Shown: piece by piece, positions 8,481 through 17,560 of the stretch
Position numbering within the stretch: position 1 is the first letter of the stretch
How the letters are laid out: each line of letters begins with the position of its first letter
Origin: Pseudomonas triticifolii
Lineage (GTDB): Bacteria; Pseudomonadota; Gammaproteobacteria; Pseudomonadales; Pseudomonadaceae
DNA: 64,000 bases
Direction of reading: 5' to 3'
Assembly (NCBI RefSeq): GCF_014358015.1
Contig: NZ_JACONV010000001.1
Location: 62,001 to 126,000 of the forward strand
Translations under genes and position numbers: made by a program
Notes under the pieces: generated by a model
The model's database searches: none
Told to the model about the DNA's origin: nothing
The model's input: the letters and a program-made list of their open reading frames with translations, nothing else

Positions 8481-10160
8481 TCAATGCTTCCCGTGGCCTT
8501 CAGCGAGATGCAGCACACTCAGTTCCCGCATTTTGAATTTCTGCACCTTGCCGGTGACGGTCATGGGAAAACTGTCGACGAACAGCACATGCCTGGGCAC
8601 TTTGAAATGTGCCACCCGTGGGCGAAAGAACTCACGCAGTGCCTGCTCGTCCGTTGCGCGTCCCGGATGCAGCCTGATCCAGGCCACCAGTTCTTCGCCG
8701 TAGCGCTCGCACGGGATGCCGACGACGTAGGCTTCAGCCACATCGGCATGCTGCAGCAGCAGTTCTTCGATTTCACGCGGGTAAATGTTCTCGCCGCCCC
8801 GAATGATCATGTCCTTGCTGCGCCCTACAATCGTCACGTAACCGTCAGCGTCCATCTGCACCAGGTCGCCCGTGTGCATCCAGCCCTCGGCATCAAGGTC
8901 TCGTGCCGTGGCCTCGGCATCCTGCCAGTAACCCAGCATGACGCTGTAACCCCGCGTGCACAGCTCGCCCACCTGACCGCGTTCCAGCGTATTGCCGGCC
9001 GCATCGATGACCTTGTGTTCCAGATGTGGCTGAGTGCGCCCGACGCTGCTCACGCGCAACTCCAGCGGGTCGTCATTGGCTGTCTGTAATGACACGGGGC
9101 TGGTTTCGGTCATGCCATAGGCGATCTGCACCCCGCTCATGTGCATCTGGTCGATCACCTGACGCATGGTTTCGATGGGGCAGATGCTGCCCGCCATGAT
9201 CCCGCCCTTGAGGCTGGACAGGTCCAGCGTCTGTCGTTCGGGCAGGTCCAGTTCCTTGATGAACATGGTCGGCACGCCGTACAGGAACGTCGCCCGTTCC
9301 CTGGCTACCGCTTCCAGTGTCGCCACAGGCTCGAAGGAAGGTGCCGGGTAAATCATTGTCGCGCCATGAGTGAGGCAAGCGAGGTTGCCCATTACCATGC
9401 CAAAGCAGTGGTAAAGCGGCACCGGAATGACCAGCCGATCCGTAGCGCCCAGGCCAAGGTTATGCCCGACCATATAGCCATTGTTGAGGATATTGCGATG
9501 GCTCAGCGTGGCACCTTTTGGAAAGCCGGTGGTGCCCGAGGTGTACTGGATATTGATCGGGTCCTGCGCGTTGAGGCTGGCGGCGCGCCGTTGGAGTGCG
9601 TCAGGGGGTGTTGAGTCTGCAAGCGAAGGTAGCGTGTGCCAGGCCAGCATGCCGGGCGGCGGGCTGTCGGCCAGGCTGATGACACCGCGCAGGTCCGGCA
9701 GGTTTTCACTTGTCCAGCGCTCAGGCGGGGTGTTCAACAACTGCGGGACGACTTCCACGAGCATGGCGTGGTAATCCGATTCCTTGAAGCAGTCTGCGGT
9801 CACAAGCCAGGAGCAGCCCGAGCGTTGCAATGCGTAGGTCAACTCAGCGGTGCGATAGGCCGGATTGATATTGACCAGCACCGCGCCGATCTTCGCGCTG
9901 GCCAGTTGCGTGATGCACCATTGCGCGCAATTGGGTGCCCAGATGCCGACCCGCTGACCCCTTTCGACACCTAGGGTGAGCAGTGCGCGAGCCGCCGTAT
10001 CGACCTCGCGCCCGAGGTCGCGCCAGCTGTAGCGCACCTGTTGGAAGGGCACGATCAGCGCATCTTGCTCTGGCCAGCGCATGACAGCCTCTGACAGCGC
10101 AGTACCTATGGTGTGATCAAGCAGGGGCGGGTGTTGCACTCCAGCGCAATAGCTCAGCAT
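8481..10160 (-). CDS. AMP-forming acyl-CoA synthetase (fatty acid-CoA ligase)
   Basis: 559 residues, full length for the class-I adenylate-forming family. The P-loop-like motif [11 protein letters not shown] lies at 206-216. The A5 region is Y-G-M-T-E-T-S-P-V, the A7/A8 hinge is GWMHTGDL and [20 protein letters not shown], and a catalytic C-terminal Lys is in T-G-K-V-Q-K-F-K near residue 540. It activates a carboxylate to acyl-AMP and then acyl-CoA in the cytoplasm. In related pseudomonads such a gene sits beside the leucine/isovalerate (liu) cluster, but no liu genes are seen here. The ATG at 10160 begins the protein. An ACGTTAACGT palindrome lies about 60 bases upstream. Chain-length preference is unknown. 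Confidence 0.88.
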   Translation of the reverse strand: MLSYCAGVQHPPLLDHTIGTALSEAVMRWPEQDALIVPFQQVRYSWRDLGREVDTAARALLTLGVERGQRVGIWAPNCAQWCITQLASAKIGAVLVNINPAYRTAELTYALQRSGCSWLVTADCFKESDYHAMLVEVVPQLLNTPPERWTSENLPDLRGVISLADSPPPGMLAWHTLPSLADSTPPDALQRRAASLNAQDPINIQYTSGTTGFPKGATLSHRNILNNGYMVGHNLGLGATDRLVIPVPLYHCFGMVMGNLACLTHGATMIYPAPSFEPVATLEAVARERATFLYGVPTMFIKELDLPERQTLDLSSLKGGIMAGSICPIETMRQVIDQMHMSGVQIAYGMTETSPVSLQTANDDPLELRVSSVGRTQPHLEHKVIDAAGNTLERGQVGELCTRGYSVMLGYWQDAEATARDLDAEGWMHTGDLVQMDADGYVTIVGRSKDMIIRGGENIYPREIEELLLQHADVAEAYVVGIPCERYGEELVAWIRLHPGRATDEQALREFFRPRVAHFKVPRHVLFVDSFPMTVTGKVQKFKMRELSVLHLAEGHGKH

Positions 10161-10220
10161 GTCGCATCCTCGGTCTTTTTTTTGTTGAGATGTGATGACT
10201 GCGTATCTTGATTGCCGCTT

Positions 10221-10230
10221 ACGTTAACGT
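10221..10230. promoter_or_regulatory. ACGTTAACGT palindrome, copy 2, upstream of acyl-CoA synthetase
   Basis: Identical 10-bp core to the copy at 8265-8274, here in the context CTT-ACGTTAACGT-CAT, 61 bases upstream of the synthetase start. The position is suitable for an operator controlling that gene. Confidence 0.4.
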
Positions 10231-10279
10231 CATGGCTGTGATGATGTCCAGTGCAGTGACTGGAACAGACGCGGTATGA

Positions 10280-10486
10280 ATTGAGCGTCGCCGCCGCGTG
10301 AAGCAGCAAACGCTGTGGGAAAGTATGGCAATCACCATCATGGGTGGGCTGGCACTGGGTACGCTGGTCACCCTGGGCCTGATTCCCACCCTTTACTGGC
10401 TTGTTCGACAAGCTCAAGCCCAGCGGGAAAAAGCACTGAATGTCAGGACGGCGGTATCGTCCCCAACAGCCCGACTGCAATCGTGA
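10280..10486 (+). pseudogene. C-terminal remnant of an RND efflux permease
   Basis: Downstream of an in-frame stop at 10277-10279, the frame reads LWESMAITIMGGLALGTLVT followed by LGLIPTLYWLVR. This is the last transmembrane helix and tail pattern of AcrB/HAE1-type RND pumps (L-W-x-x-M-A-I-x-I-x-G-G-L...T-L-L-T-L...P-x-L-Y). No other part of an RND protein, which would be about 1000 residues, precedes it. A free-standing GTG-started protein of 62 residues is possible but less likely. The piece looks like what remains after deletion of the rest of the gene, and it marks a rearrangement boundary between the acyl-CoA synthetase and the MocR gene. Confidence 0.6.
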
Positions 10487-10526
10487 ATGCCAGAAATGCC
10501 AGTAAACCCAATGCCATCTTGCCCAT
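10443..10526 (-). CDS. Possible 27-residue hydrophobic membrane peptide
   Basis: A short frame encodes MGKMALGLLAFLAFTIAVGL then LGTIPPS. It is a single transmembrane helix with a positively charged N-terminus, ending in TGA at 10443-10445. A GAGG Shine-Dalgarno sequence lies five bases before the ATG, which is good spacing. It sits 113 bases beyond the stop of the MocR-like gene on the same strand and overlaps the RND remnant antisense by 44 bases. I recognise no family. The case rests on the ribosome site and on the coherent hydrophobic sequence, both of which could be chance. Confidence 0.45.
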   Translation of the reverse strand: MGKMALGLLAFLAFTIAVGLLGTIPPS

Positions 10527-10639
10527 GAAAACCTCGTCGTTGATCAGTTTGGATCGCAGGGCAATTATCGGGAGTTGGCAGAAAATGGTACAGATTCAGA
10601 AAGCGAATAAAAAAAGAGATCAGTTTGTCGGCGGCGGTT

Positions 10640-12049
10640 TCAGAACGTAGCGAGAATGCGGCCCAGCGTCGCCATCGCCTGCTCGCAACGTTCATCCCAT
10701 GGACTGCCGTGGTTCAGGCGCGCGCAGTTACGAAAACGCTGTGAAGGTGAAAAGATCGGCCCTGGTGCCAGGCTGATGCCTTGCGCCAGTGCTTTCTGAA
10801 ACAACTGCAGCGAATCGACCTGTTCAGGAAATTCGAACCACAAAAAATAGCCGCCGACCGGTTTCGTCACGCGAGTGCCTGCCGGAAAGTACCGGGCGGC
10901 CGCCGCGAGCATGGCGCCCTGCTGAATTTCCAGCGTGTCGCGTAGCTTTCTCAGGTGCCGGTCATAGCCGCCATGATCGAGGTAGTCGGCAATCGCAGCC
11001 TGCGCGGGCACTGAAGGGGAAAGGGTGGTCATGAGTTTGAGGCGATTGATCTGTTCGGTGTAACGCCCGCCTGCCACCCAGCCGACCCGATAGCCGGGCG
11101 CGAGGGTTTTGGAGAACGACCCGCAATGCATGACCCTTCCACTGCGGTCAAGACTCTTGATCGGGTGCGGGGCTGTGGTTCCGTAATACAGCTCTGCGTA
11201 AACGTCGTCTTCGATCAGCGCGATGTCATAAGTGTCCAGCAACTCGTACAGACGGGCCTGTTTTTCCGGAGGAAGGCTGGCGCCCAGCGGGTTCTGAAAA
11301 CTGCTCATGAACCAGCAGGCCTTGATTGGCAGGCGACTCAGGCTCTCTTCCAGGGAGTCCAGATCCACGCCGTCACGCGGGTGCACCGGTATTTCCACGG
11401 CCTTGAGCTTCAGCCGCTCCAGAACCTGCAGGCAGGCATAGAACGCGGGGGCCTCGATGGCAACCAGATCACCCGGTTCGGTGACGCATTGCAGGCTGAG
11501 ATTCAAGGCCTCCATAGCGCCGTTGGTGATCACCAGTTCGTCGGCAGACAGTCCTGTGCCGCCGATCATGTAGCGCAAGGCAATCTGCCGACGCAGGTCG
11601 GCATTGCCGGTGGTCATGTCATTGATGATAGCTGCGGGTGTCATCGCCCGGACTGCTGCGCCCATCGATTTTGCAAGGCGTGGCAGCGGGTAGAGGTTCG
11701 GGCTGGGAAAGGCTGAACCGAAGGGAACGGTGTCAGGGTCCTTGAGTGATGCCAGCACCGAGTAGATCAGCTCGCTGACGCCGACCTCGGTGCCTTCGCT
11801 GACGTGCCTGACCAGTTCGGGTTCGGTCATGGTCTGCGGGCCGTATTCGCGAACGTAATAGCCTGAACGGGCACGGGCCTGGATCAGGCCTTTGTCTTCA
11901 AGCAGGTAATAGGCTTTGAAAACCGTCGTCGGGCTGACCGAATACCGGCGGCTCGCGACCCTGACCGAGGGGACTTTTTCGCCGGGTGGCAGAATCCCGC
12001 TACGGATCATTTCGGCAATGTCCGCGGCAAATTTTTCGTAGCGTTTCAT
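10640..12049 (-). CDS. MocR-type regulator (GntR HTH fused to aminotransferase domain)
   Basis: 469 residues. A GntR winged helix covers about 1-72 (GEKVPSVRVASRRYSVSPTT, then L-E-D-K-G-L-I). It is followed by a fold-type-I aminotransferase domain with N-P-L-G at 253-256, the DD-x-Y cofactor region at 281-284, and the Schiff-base lysine in S-F-S-K at Lys314. MocR proteins are dimeric transcription factors that use pyridoxal phosphate as a sensor, often for vitamin B6, GABA or taurine genes. No obvious divergent target is adjacent; the nearest gene upstream is the glucosidase on the same strand. The target is unknown. Confidence 0.9.
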   Translation of the reverse strand: MKRYEKFAADIAEMIRSGILPPGEKVPSVRVASRRYSVSPTTVFKAYYLLEDKGLIQARARSGYYVREYGPQTMTEPELVRHVSEGTEVGVSELIYSVLASLKDPDTVPFGSAFPSPNLYPLPRLAKSMGAAVRAMTPAAIINDMTTGNADLRRQIALRYMIGGTGLSADELVITNGAMEALNLSLQCVTEPGDLVAIEAPAFYACLQVLERLKLKAVEIPVHPRDGVDLDSLEESLSRLPIKACWFMSSFQNPLGASLPPEKQARLYELLDTYDIALIEDDVYAELYYGTTAPHPIKSLDRSGRVMHCGSFSKTLAPGYRVGWVAGGRYTEQINRLKLMTTLSPSVPAQAAIADYLDHGGYDRHLRKLRDTLEIQQGAMLAAAARYFPAGTRVTKPVGGYFLWFEFPEQVDSLQLFQKALAQGISLAPGPIFSPSQRFRNCARLNHGSPWDERCEQAMATLGRILATF

Positions 12050-12168
12050 AAAGGGCGTCGAGAGGGTGGCAACGGCATGATGCGCGAAGCGGCCTGTCGC
12101 GACAATGCCCCGAGGTGGCCGACGTCACGGCCCAGCGGGTTTGCGCCACGCCTTTTGGCGAACTGGGC

Positions 12169-14325
12169 CTAGAGCCTCACGTCCATTCTCACCACGCCTG
12201 GGCCTTGCTGGCGTTCGATGAACGCCGTAACCCGCTCGCCAATCCGCTGCACGGTCAAATCAATCTGGAACTCACCAAACCTCAGACGTCGCACTTCAAG
12301 CCGGTCTATGCCGATCGGCAAGCGAGGGTGGGTGACAACGACGCGTTTTTCGGCGGCATCGATGGTGATGCCCAGGCAGGCTTGCAGCAGCATGAATACC
12401 GAGCCTGCCGCCCACGCCTGAGGCAGGCAGGCGACGGGGTAGGCGATGGGGGGCTCGCCTGCGCCACGCTTGAAGCCGCAGTAGAGTTCTGGCAGACGCA
12501 TGCCAAAGTAGGTGGCAGCCTCGAACACGCTGCTCAGGATGTGAATGGCACCTGCCTGTTCGCCGTAGCGGGCAATTCCGGCCACGCACAGGGCAACGTC
12601 GTGCGGCCACACGGAGCCATTGTGATACGACATCGGGTTGAAGCGAATGGCGCCGCTTTCCAGCGTGCGCAGACCCCAGCCACTGTCGAAGTTGCCGGCC
12701 AGCAACTGGCGCGCGACGGCTCTGCCGCGTTCAGGTGCGGGCAGGCCAGTGAACAACAGATGACCAGCGTTGGAGGCTTTCACATTGCAGCGTTCGCCCG
12801 CACCATCCAGTGCCAGGGCGTAGAACTGCCGGTCCTCCATCCAGAAGCGCCGCTCGACCGCATCGCGCAGTTGCTCGGCGCAGGTCTGCCAGTGGGCAGC
12901 GGCTTTTTCGTCGCCGCGAATTCTGGCCAGTTCGCTCATGGCCAGGTAGGCGCGCCAGGCATAGCCCTGGACTTCGACCAACGCGATGGGGCCTTCGGGG
13001 GAGCGGCCGTCGCTGTGGAAGATCGAATCGTGGCTGTCTTTCCAGCCCTGATTGGCCAGCCCCGTGGATTCGGCGCGGTGATAGCTGATGAAACCTTCTG
13101 CGTTGCCGGATGCGTTGCGTTCCAGCCAGTGCGTGGCCCGCTCCAGCGATGCCCAGAGCGTGTCGATGAACGCTCTGTCGTCGGTTCTTTTCGCGTAAGC
13201 ACCCGCCAGCATGACGAACAGCGGCGTGGTGTCTACGCCGCCGTAGTAGCGGGCGAACGGCAACTCCTTGAGCCTCGACATTTCACCCTGACGGGTTTCG
13301 TGCATGATCTTGCCCGGTTCCGCGTCGCTGAATGTCGAGGCCTCCATGGCCTGATGTTCGGCCAGATAAGCGAGCACGCCGCGTGCCAGTGCCGGGTCCA
13401 GCCACAGTGACTGGTAGGCGGTGATGATGGCGTCGCGGCCGAACGGTGTTGAGTACCAGGGTACGCCCGCGTAGGGGTAGGGGCCAGTCGGCAAATCGGC
13501 GGTCAGCAACGCAAGGTCGGCGCGGGACTTGTCCAGCCAGGCCTGGAACAGTCGGCCCGAAGCCTTCAGCCAAGCACCACGCCATTGTTTTTTGCGCATC
13601 GCCCGGCAGGCCTGTGCGGCGGCCAGACGATAGCGTTCGCGGGTGGGTTGGACGACGCTGCTGCCGACTTCGAGGTACAGCGTTCTGGACTGGCGGGCAG
13701 GTACATCGATCTGGAAGCGGGCGCTGTGCCCGTCGATATGCGCAGGTGTTTCGGAAAAGCTGATGGCTGTGGTGCGCACTTGATCATCCAGCCCACGGTA
13801 GCGGAGCACAACGCTGCACTGCGAAACCTCGGGACGGTTGATCGAACCGCGCATCAGGCGGCTCTGGCCACGCACCTCGAACATGTCGAAGAAGTCGGCA
13901 TCGAACTGCAGATCAATCGGCAACAGGCTGTGATGGTCGCCGTAGTTGGTCAGCACGATTCTCTCAAACATCCGCTCGTCCCACAGAAAGCGCTTGCGCT
14001 CGATGTGCAACACGCCCTGCGTTGTGTTTTCGGCGCCCAGCGCCGGCAGCGGAGGGTGGGTCAGGTGGGAAATGAAATAGACGTTGTTCTGGCTGACGGC
14101 GGCGGATAGAAGCGTCGGGCGCTGACCCGCGAGAGTCAGGCGATAGACGGACAGCAGCCGCGTGTCGTGGTGAAACAAGCCAACGTCGCTGCCTTCGATA
14201 TCGGCGAACGCGTTGGCCACAAGGAACATGTTGTGATTGACCAGAACGAACAGCGTCTGGCTGCAAGGCGGGTCATCGACCTGGAGTGGTGGGGCAGATT
14301 CATGGCTGGACGGTAACTTCTTCAT
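12169..14325 (-). CDS. Amylo-alpha-1,6-glucosidase / glycogen-debranching-like protein
   Basis: 718 residues. The N-terminal part (about 20-225) is the glycogen debranching N-terminal domain (FVLVNHNMFLVANAFADIEG, then G-L-F-H-H-D-T-R-L-L-S). The C-terminal part (about 280-650) is an alpha/alpha toroid like GH63/GH133 glucosidases, with W-Y-S-T-P-F-G-R-D, Y-Y-G-G-V-D-T-T-P-L-F and G-S-V-W-P-H-D. No signal peptide is seen, so it is cytoplasmic. It starts 11 bases after the glycosyltransferase stop and forms a two-gene operon with it. The pair probably handles a stored or compatible glycan. True debranching activity is inferred from the family. Confidence 0.85.
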   Translation of the reverse strand: MKKLPSSHESAPPLQVDDPPCSQTLFVLVNHNMFLVANAFADIEGSDVGLFHHDTRLLSVYRLTLAGQRPTLLSAAVSQNNVYFISHLTHPPLPALGAENTTQGVLHIERKRFLWDERMFERIVLTNYGDHHSLLPIDLQFDADFFDMFEVRGQSRLMRGSINRPEVSQCSVVLRYRGLDDQVRTTAISFSETPAHIDGHSARFQIDVPARQSRTLYLEVGSSVVQPTRERYRLAAAQACRAMRKKQWRGAWLKASGRLFQAWLDKSRADLALLTADLPTGPYPYAGVPWYSTPFGRDAIITAYQSLWLDPALARGVLAYLAEHQAMEASTFSDAEPGKIMHETRQGEMSRLKELPFARYYGGVDTTPLFVMLAGAYAKRTDDRAFIDTLWASLERATHWLERNASGNAEGFISYHRAESTGLANQGWKDSHDSIFHSDGRSPEGPIALVEVQGYAWRAYLAMSELARIRGDEKAAAHWQTCAEQLRDAVERRFWMEDRQFYALALDGAGERCNVKASNAGHLLFTGLPAPERGRAVARQLLAGNFDSGWGLRTLESGAIRFNPMSYHNGSVWPHDVALCVAGIARYGEQAGAIHILSSVFEAATYFGMRLPELYCGFKRGAGEPPIAYPVACLPQAWAAGSVFMLLQACLGITIDAAEKRVVVTHPRLPIGIDRLEVRRLRFGEFQIDLTVQRIGERVTAFIERQQGPGVVRMDVRL

Positions 14326-14336
14326 CGCGTTTACAC

Positions 14337-15383
14337 CTACGATCCAGTGATGTCATGGCCTCTTAAAAGCTGTCGGTACAGACCGACGTAACGTTGCGCC
14401 ATGACGGTTGCCGAGAATTTTTTTCTGAATACGTCACGAATGGTTTGCCGATCAAGCTCCAGCACCTGGCGCACAGCCTTGACGGCCTCTTCCTCGCTGC
14501 TGACCATGAGGCCTGTGACGCCGTGGTCAAGCACTTCAGGCACCGATCCACAGCGCCAGCCAATGACCGGCGTACCGCAGGCCATGGCTTCTATCATTAC
14601 CAGGCCGAATGGTTCAGGCCAATCGATAGGGAATAGCAGGGCTCTGGCGTTGCCGATCAAGTCAGACTTGGCGCGGTCGTCGACTTCGCCCAGAAACTGG
14701 ATTTCGGGTACGCAGAGTTGCGGCAGGACGACGGCGTTGAAGTAGTTACGATCAGTCCAATCCACTTTGGCGGCGATCTTTAGTGGCAGTCCGGCCGCGC
14801 GGGCGATGGCGATTGCCCGGTCCGGACGTTTTTCCGGCGAGATACGCCCCAGAAATACCAGGTAGTCACCGTGCTCGGACTTGAAGTCCGTCTCCACGTC
14901 AGGCAGTCCGTGGGGAACGTTGGCGATCCAGTGTGCGTGTGCAAGTGGGCCACGCTGGTGTTGCGAAATGGAGACCAGAGGATAGTCAGGCCAGCGCGTA
15001 TAGGTGTCTGACAAGTCTCCCATGTCCAGCCTGCCATGCAGGGTGGTGAGGGTCTTGTGAGCGACTGCCTCGAAAAACGGAAAGTGCAACATGTCGGTAT
15101 GAAAGTGCAGAATGTCGAATTCGCTGGCTTGATTGCGCACCTCATGAAGCATGCTCAGGTGGCACGCCAGCTCTGACTTCAACCCTGATTCATCCAGTCT
15201 CAGTGCCTGATGACGGCATTCGACCAGCGCTGCAGTGGTGCGTGAACCACCGGCGGCAAACAGCGTGACGTCATGACCCTGTTCGACAAGCGCTTGCGTC
15301 AAGTGGGCCACGACTCGTTCGGTTCCACCGTACAAAGAAGGCGGTACGGATTCGTATAAGGGAGCGATTTGCGCAACTTTCAT
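14337..15383 (-). CDS. Family 4 glycosyltransferase
   Basis: 348 residues, GT-B fold. The N-domain begins MKVAQIAPLYESVPP-S-L-Y-G-G-T-E-R, the classic GT4 acceptor loop. The C-domain has F-L-G-R-I-S-P-E-K-R and a sugar-nucleotide site with E-P-F-G-L-V-M-I-E-A-M-A-C-G-T-P-V. It transfers a sugar from a nucleotide donor to an unknown acceptor. It is upstream of, and co-transcribed with, the debranching-like glucosidase, a combination reported near trehalose/glycogen-type loci, but no such genes are in view. Donor and acceptor are unassigned. Confidence 0.87.
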   Translation of the reverse strand: MKVAQIAPLYESVPPSLYGGTERVVAHLTQALVEQGHDVTLFAAGGSRTTAALVECRHQALRLDESGLKSELACHLSMLHEVRNQASEFDILHFHTDMLHFPFFEAVAHKTLTTLHGRLDMGDLSDTYTRWPDYPLVSISQHQRGPLAHAHWIANVPHGLPDVETDFKSEHGDYLVFLGRISPEKRPDRAIAIARAAGLPLKIAAKVDWTDRNYFNAVVLPQLCVPEIQFLGEVDDRAKSDLIGNARALLFPIDWPEPFGLVMIEAMACGTPVIGWRCGSVPEVLDHGVTGLMVSSEEEAVKAVRQVLELDRQTIRDVFRKKFSATVMAQRYVGLYRQLLRGHDITGS

Positions 15384-15601
15384 GGGCTGTTCTGATTTAG
15401 GGACAGGTGAGCGATGAGGTGATCGAGAGTCCTGTCGGTTTCTCGTTGCCCCAGGGAGGTCCTGCGTCCCTTGAAAAAAGCATAGTGACCGAACGCTTGG
15501 CCAGACGTGCGTTTCGGCGGCAACTTCCAGTGGTGCGACGAGCGGCCCTTATCATCGCAAGCAGCAATGGGTTGAGGTGCCCAATGACCAAGCCGGTGTA
15601 T

Positions 15602-16927
15602 TTACCCGGAGTGAGGCAGGCCGGTGTCGATGCGTCCCAGTATTCTCAGGTAGAGCTTCATGCAGGTTCCGTCGCCCGGCGAGGTCTCGACCCGCACGCC
15701 GCCGCCGGCATTCACGGCGAACTCCTGCACCTGGGCCAGTCCCAGGCCCGTTCCCAGCCCCGTCTTCTTGGTGGTGAAAAAGGGTTCGAAAATGCGCTTC
15801 GCCAGTTCATCAGGCATGCCGGGACCGTTATCGGTCACGCTGATCACCAGATAATCGCCTTCCGGCAGTCGCGGGTCATCCTCGATGGATTCCATCTGTG
15901 TGGCGATACAGGCTTTGCCAGGCCCGGACATTGCGTCTCGGGCGTTGGCGAGCAGGTTCAGAACAGCCGCGTGCAATTGCGCCTCGACGCACAACACCCC
16001 CCAGCCCTTGGCCGCAAGGTCGAACGACAGCTCCATTTCGTTGCCGACCGAGCGCAGCAACAGGTCCCGGGCAGCCTCAAGGCGTTCGCTCACGTCGATA
16101 CAGATCAGTTCCGGCCCGTCCTGGCGGACGCTTGACAGCAGGCGGCTGACCAGTTGTCGCCCGTGCTCGACCGCCTGCAAACCGGTATCACTGAGGCTTT
16201 CGACATCTGCCGGACGCCGAGCGCGCATACGGATCAATTGCAGGCTGGCGCTCAGTGCCTGAAGAAGATTATTAAAGTCATGGGAAATGCTTGCCGTCAG
16301 CATACCCAGCGACGAAACACGCTGCGAATGGCGCAGGTTTCGCTCGGTTGTGCGGTTATGACCCTGCGCGTGCTCAAGTTCCTGGCTCAGCGCGGCAGCG
16401 CGCTGCTCGTGCTGCCCATTGAGCATGCGCAGTTGCATCAAGCTGGCGGTCTGTCGTGCCAGCGCCTGAAGGGCCAGGCGCTGTGGTTCGCTGAGGCTGC
16501 GCGGTCGCGTGTCGATCACGCAGACAGTGCCCATCGGCAGACCCGCGTCGCTGATGATTGGCGCACCGGCATAGAACCGAATGTAGGGCGGTCCGAGCAC
16601 CAGTGCGCTGTGCTCGAAGCGGGCGTCCAGTGTGGCGTCCTCTATCACCAGCACATCGCTCGGCACGAGAATCGCGTGTGCGCAGAACGCCAGATCACGG
16701 TGAGTTTCACGCACGTCCAGGCCGATGCAGGCCTTGAACCATTGGCGCTCACGGTCAATCAGCGAAACCAGCGCAATAGGGGTGTCGCACACGGTTGTCG
16801 CCAGCAGCACGACATCGTCAAAGCCCGGTTCAGGCGCGCTGTCCAGTATGCCGAGATGCTCCAGAGACCGAATTCGATCAGCCTCGTTGGCGGGAAAAGG
16901 AGCAGGGCGGTGAGTCATGAGAGGCAT
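15602..16927 (-). CDS. GAF-domain sensor histidine kinase
   Basis: About 441 residues from the ATG at 16927; an ATG at 16918 is equally possible. An N-terminal GAF domain (about 20-165: DSAPEPGFDDV, W-F-K-A-C-I-G-L, F-C-A-H-A-I) precedes a coiled linker. The H-box S-I-S-H-D-F-N-N-L-L then carries the phosphorylated His. The ATPase domain has N-A-R-D-A-M, D-N-G-P-G-M-P and G-L-G-T-G-L-G-L. No membrane segment is present, so sensing is cytoplasmic. The GAF type is that of free-standing redox or small-ligand sensors. No response regulator is adjacent, so it is an orphan kinase. Upstream longer starts are unsupported. Confidence 0.85.
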   Translation of the reverse strand: MPLMTHRPAPFPANEADRIRSLEHLGILDSAPEPGFDDVVLLATTVCDTPIALVSLIDRERQWFKACIGLDVRETHRDLAFCAHAILVPSDVLVIEDATLDARFEHSALVLGPPYIRFYAGAPIISDAGLPMGTVCVIDTRPRSLSEPQRLALQALARQTASLMQLRMLNGQHEQRAAALSQELEHAQGHNRTTERNLRHSQRVSSLGMLTASISHDFNNLLQALSASLQLIRMRARRPADVESLSDTGLQAVEHGRQLVSRLLSSVRQDGPELICIDVSERLEAARDLLLRSVGNEMELSFDLAAKGWGVLCVEAQLHAAVLNLLANARDAMSGPGKACIATQMESIEDDPRLPEGDYLVISVTDNGPGMPDELAKRIFEPFFTTKKTGLGTGLGLAQVQEFAVNAGGGVRVETSPGDGTCMKLYLRILGRIDTGLPHSG

Positions 16928-17068
16928 CGCGACGAGGGCAAAATGTGTCGGTATGATGCCTGTAGATTTGAGACGACAGCAAGAGACATCCGAGCGGCTG
17001 GCCTTGGGGCTTGCAGCGTGCGGCAAGGTCTGGTTACCTCCATGGCCAACCCGCCTTGAGGCTTCGAC

Positions 17069-17548
17069 ATGTCATCCAACGCCGCAAACCGTCCGCCACT
17101 GCCACCGTTCACCCATGAATCGGCCATCGAAAAGGTCCGTCTGGCCGAAGATGGCTGGAACAGCCGAAATCCCGAGAAAGTCGCGCTGGCCTATACGCCG
17201 GACACGCACTGGCGCAACCGGGCCGAGTTCATCGTCAATCGAGAACAGGCACAACAGTTTCTGGCGCGCAAATGGAAGAAGGAACTGAACTATCGCCTGA
17301 TCAAGGAGCTTTGGGCGTTCGCCGGCAACCGCATCGCTGTCCGTTATGCCTATGAGTGGCACGACGATTCTGGCAACTGGTTTCGCTCTTACGGCAATGA
17401 AAACTGGGAGTTCAACGACGATGGGCTGATGGCCAACCGTTTTGCCTGCATCAATGACGTCCCGATATCGGAGTCGGAGCGCAAATTCCATTGGCCGCTC
17501 GGGCGTCGTCCGGACGATCACCCGGGGTTATCGGAGCTTGGACTTTAA
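17069..17548 (+). CDS. DUF1348 family protein (NTF2-like fold)
   Basis: 159 residues. The pattern [22 protein letters not shown] and [24 protein letters not shown] is characteristic of DUF1348. This is a small cytoplasmic family of the nuclear-transport-factor-2 fold with no settled function. It is transcribed away from the histidine kinase, with a 141-base gap, and converges on the GlxA-like regulator 12 bases after its stop. Family assignment is firm; biochemical role unknown. Confidence 0.87.
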   Translation: MSSNAANRPPLPPFTHESAIEKVRLAEDGWNSRNPEKVALAYTPDTHWRNRAEFIVNREQAQQFLARKWKKELNYRLIKELWAFAGNRIAVRYAYEWHDDSGNWFRSYGNENWEFNDDGLMANRFACINDVPISESERKFHWPLGRRPDDHPGLSELGL

Positions 17549-17560
17549 GCGCGATCAGCA

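Noticed and set aside
12115..13410. Long plus-strand frame opposite the debranching-like gene
   Set aside because: It is the complement of a clear glycoside-hydrolase gene in a high-GC genome and its translation has no domain character.
15397..15591. 64-residue minus-strand frame between the GT4 gene and the histidine kinase
   Set aside because: No ribosome site or recognisable sequence; its composition is like out-of-frame GC-rich DNA.
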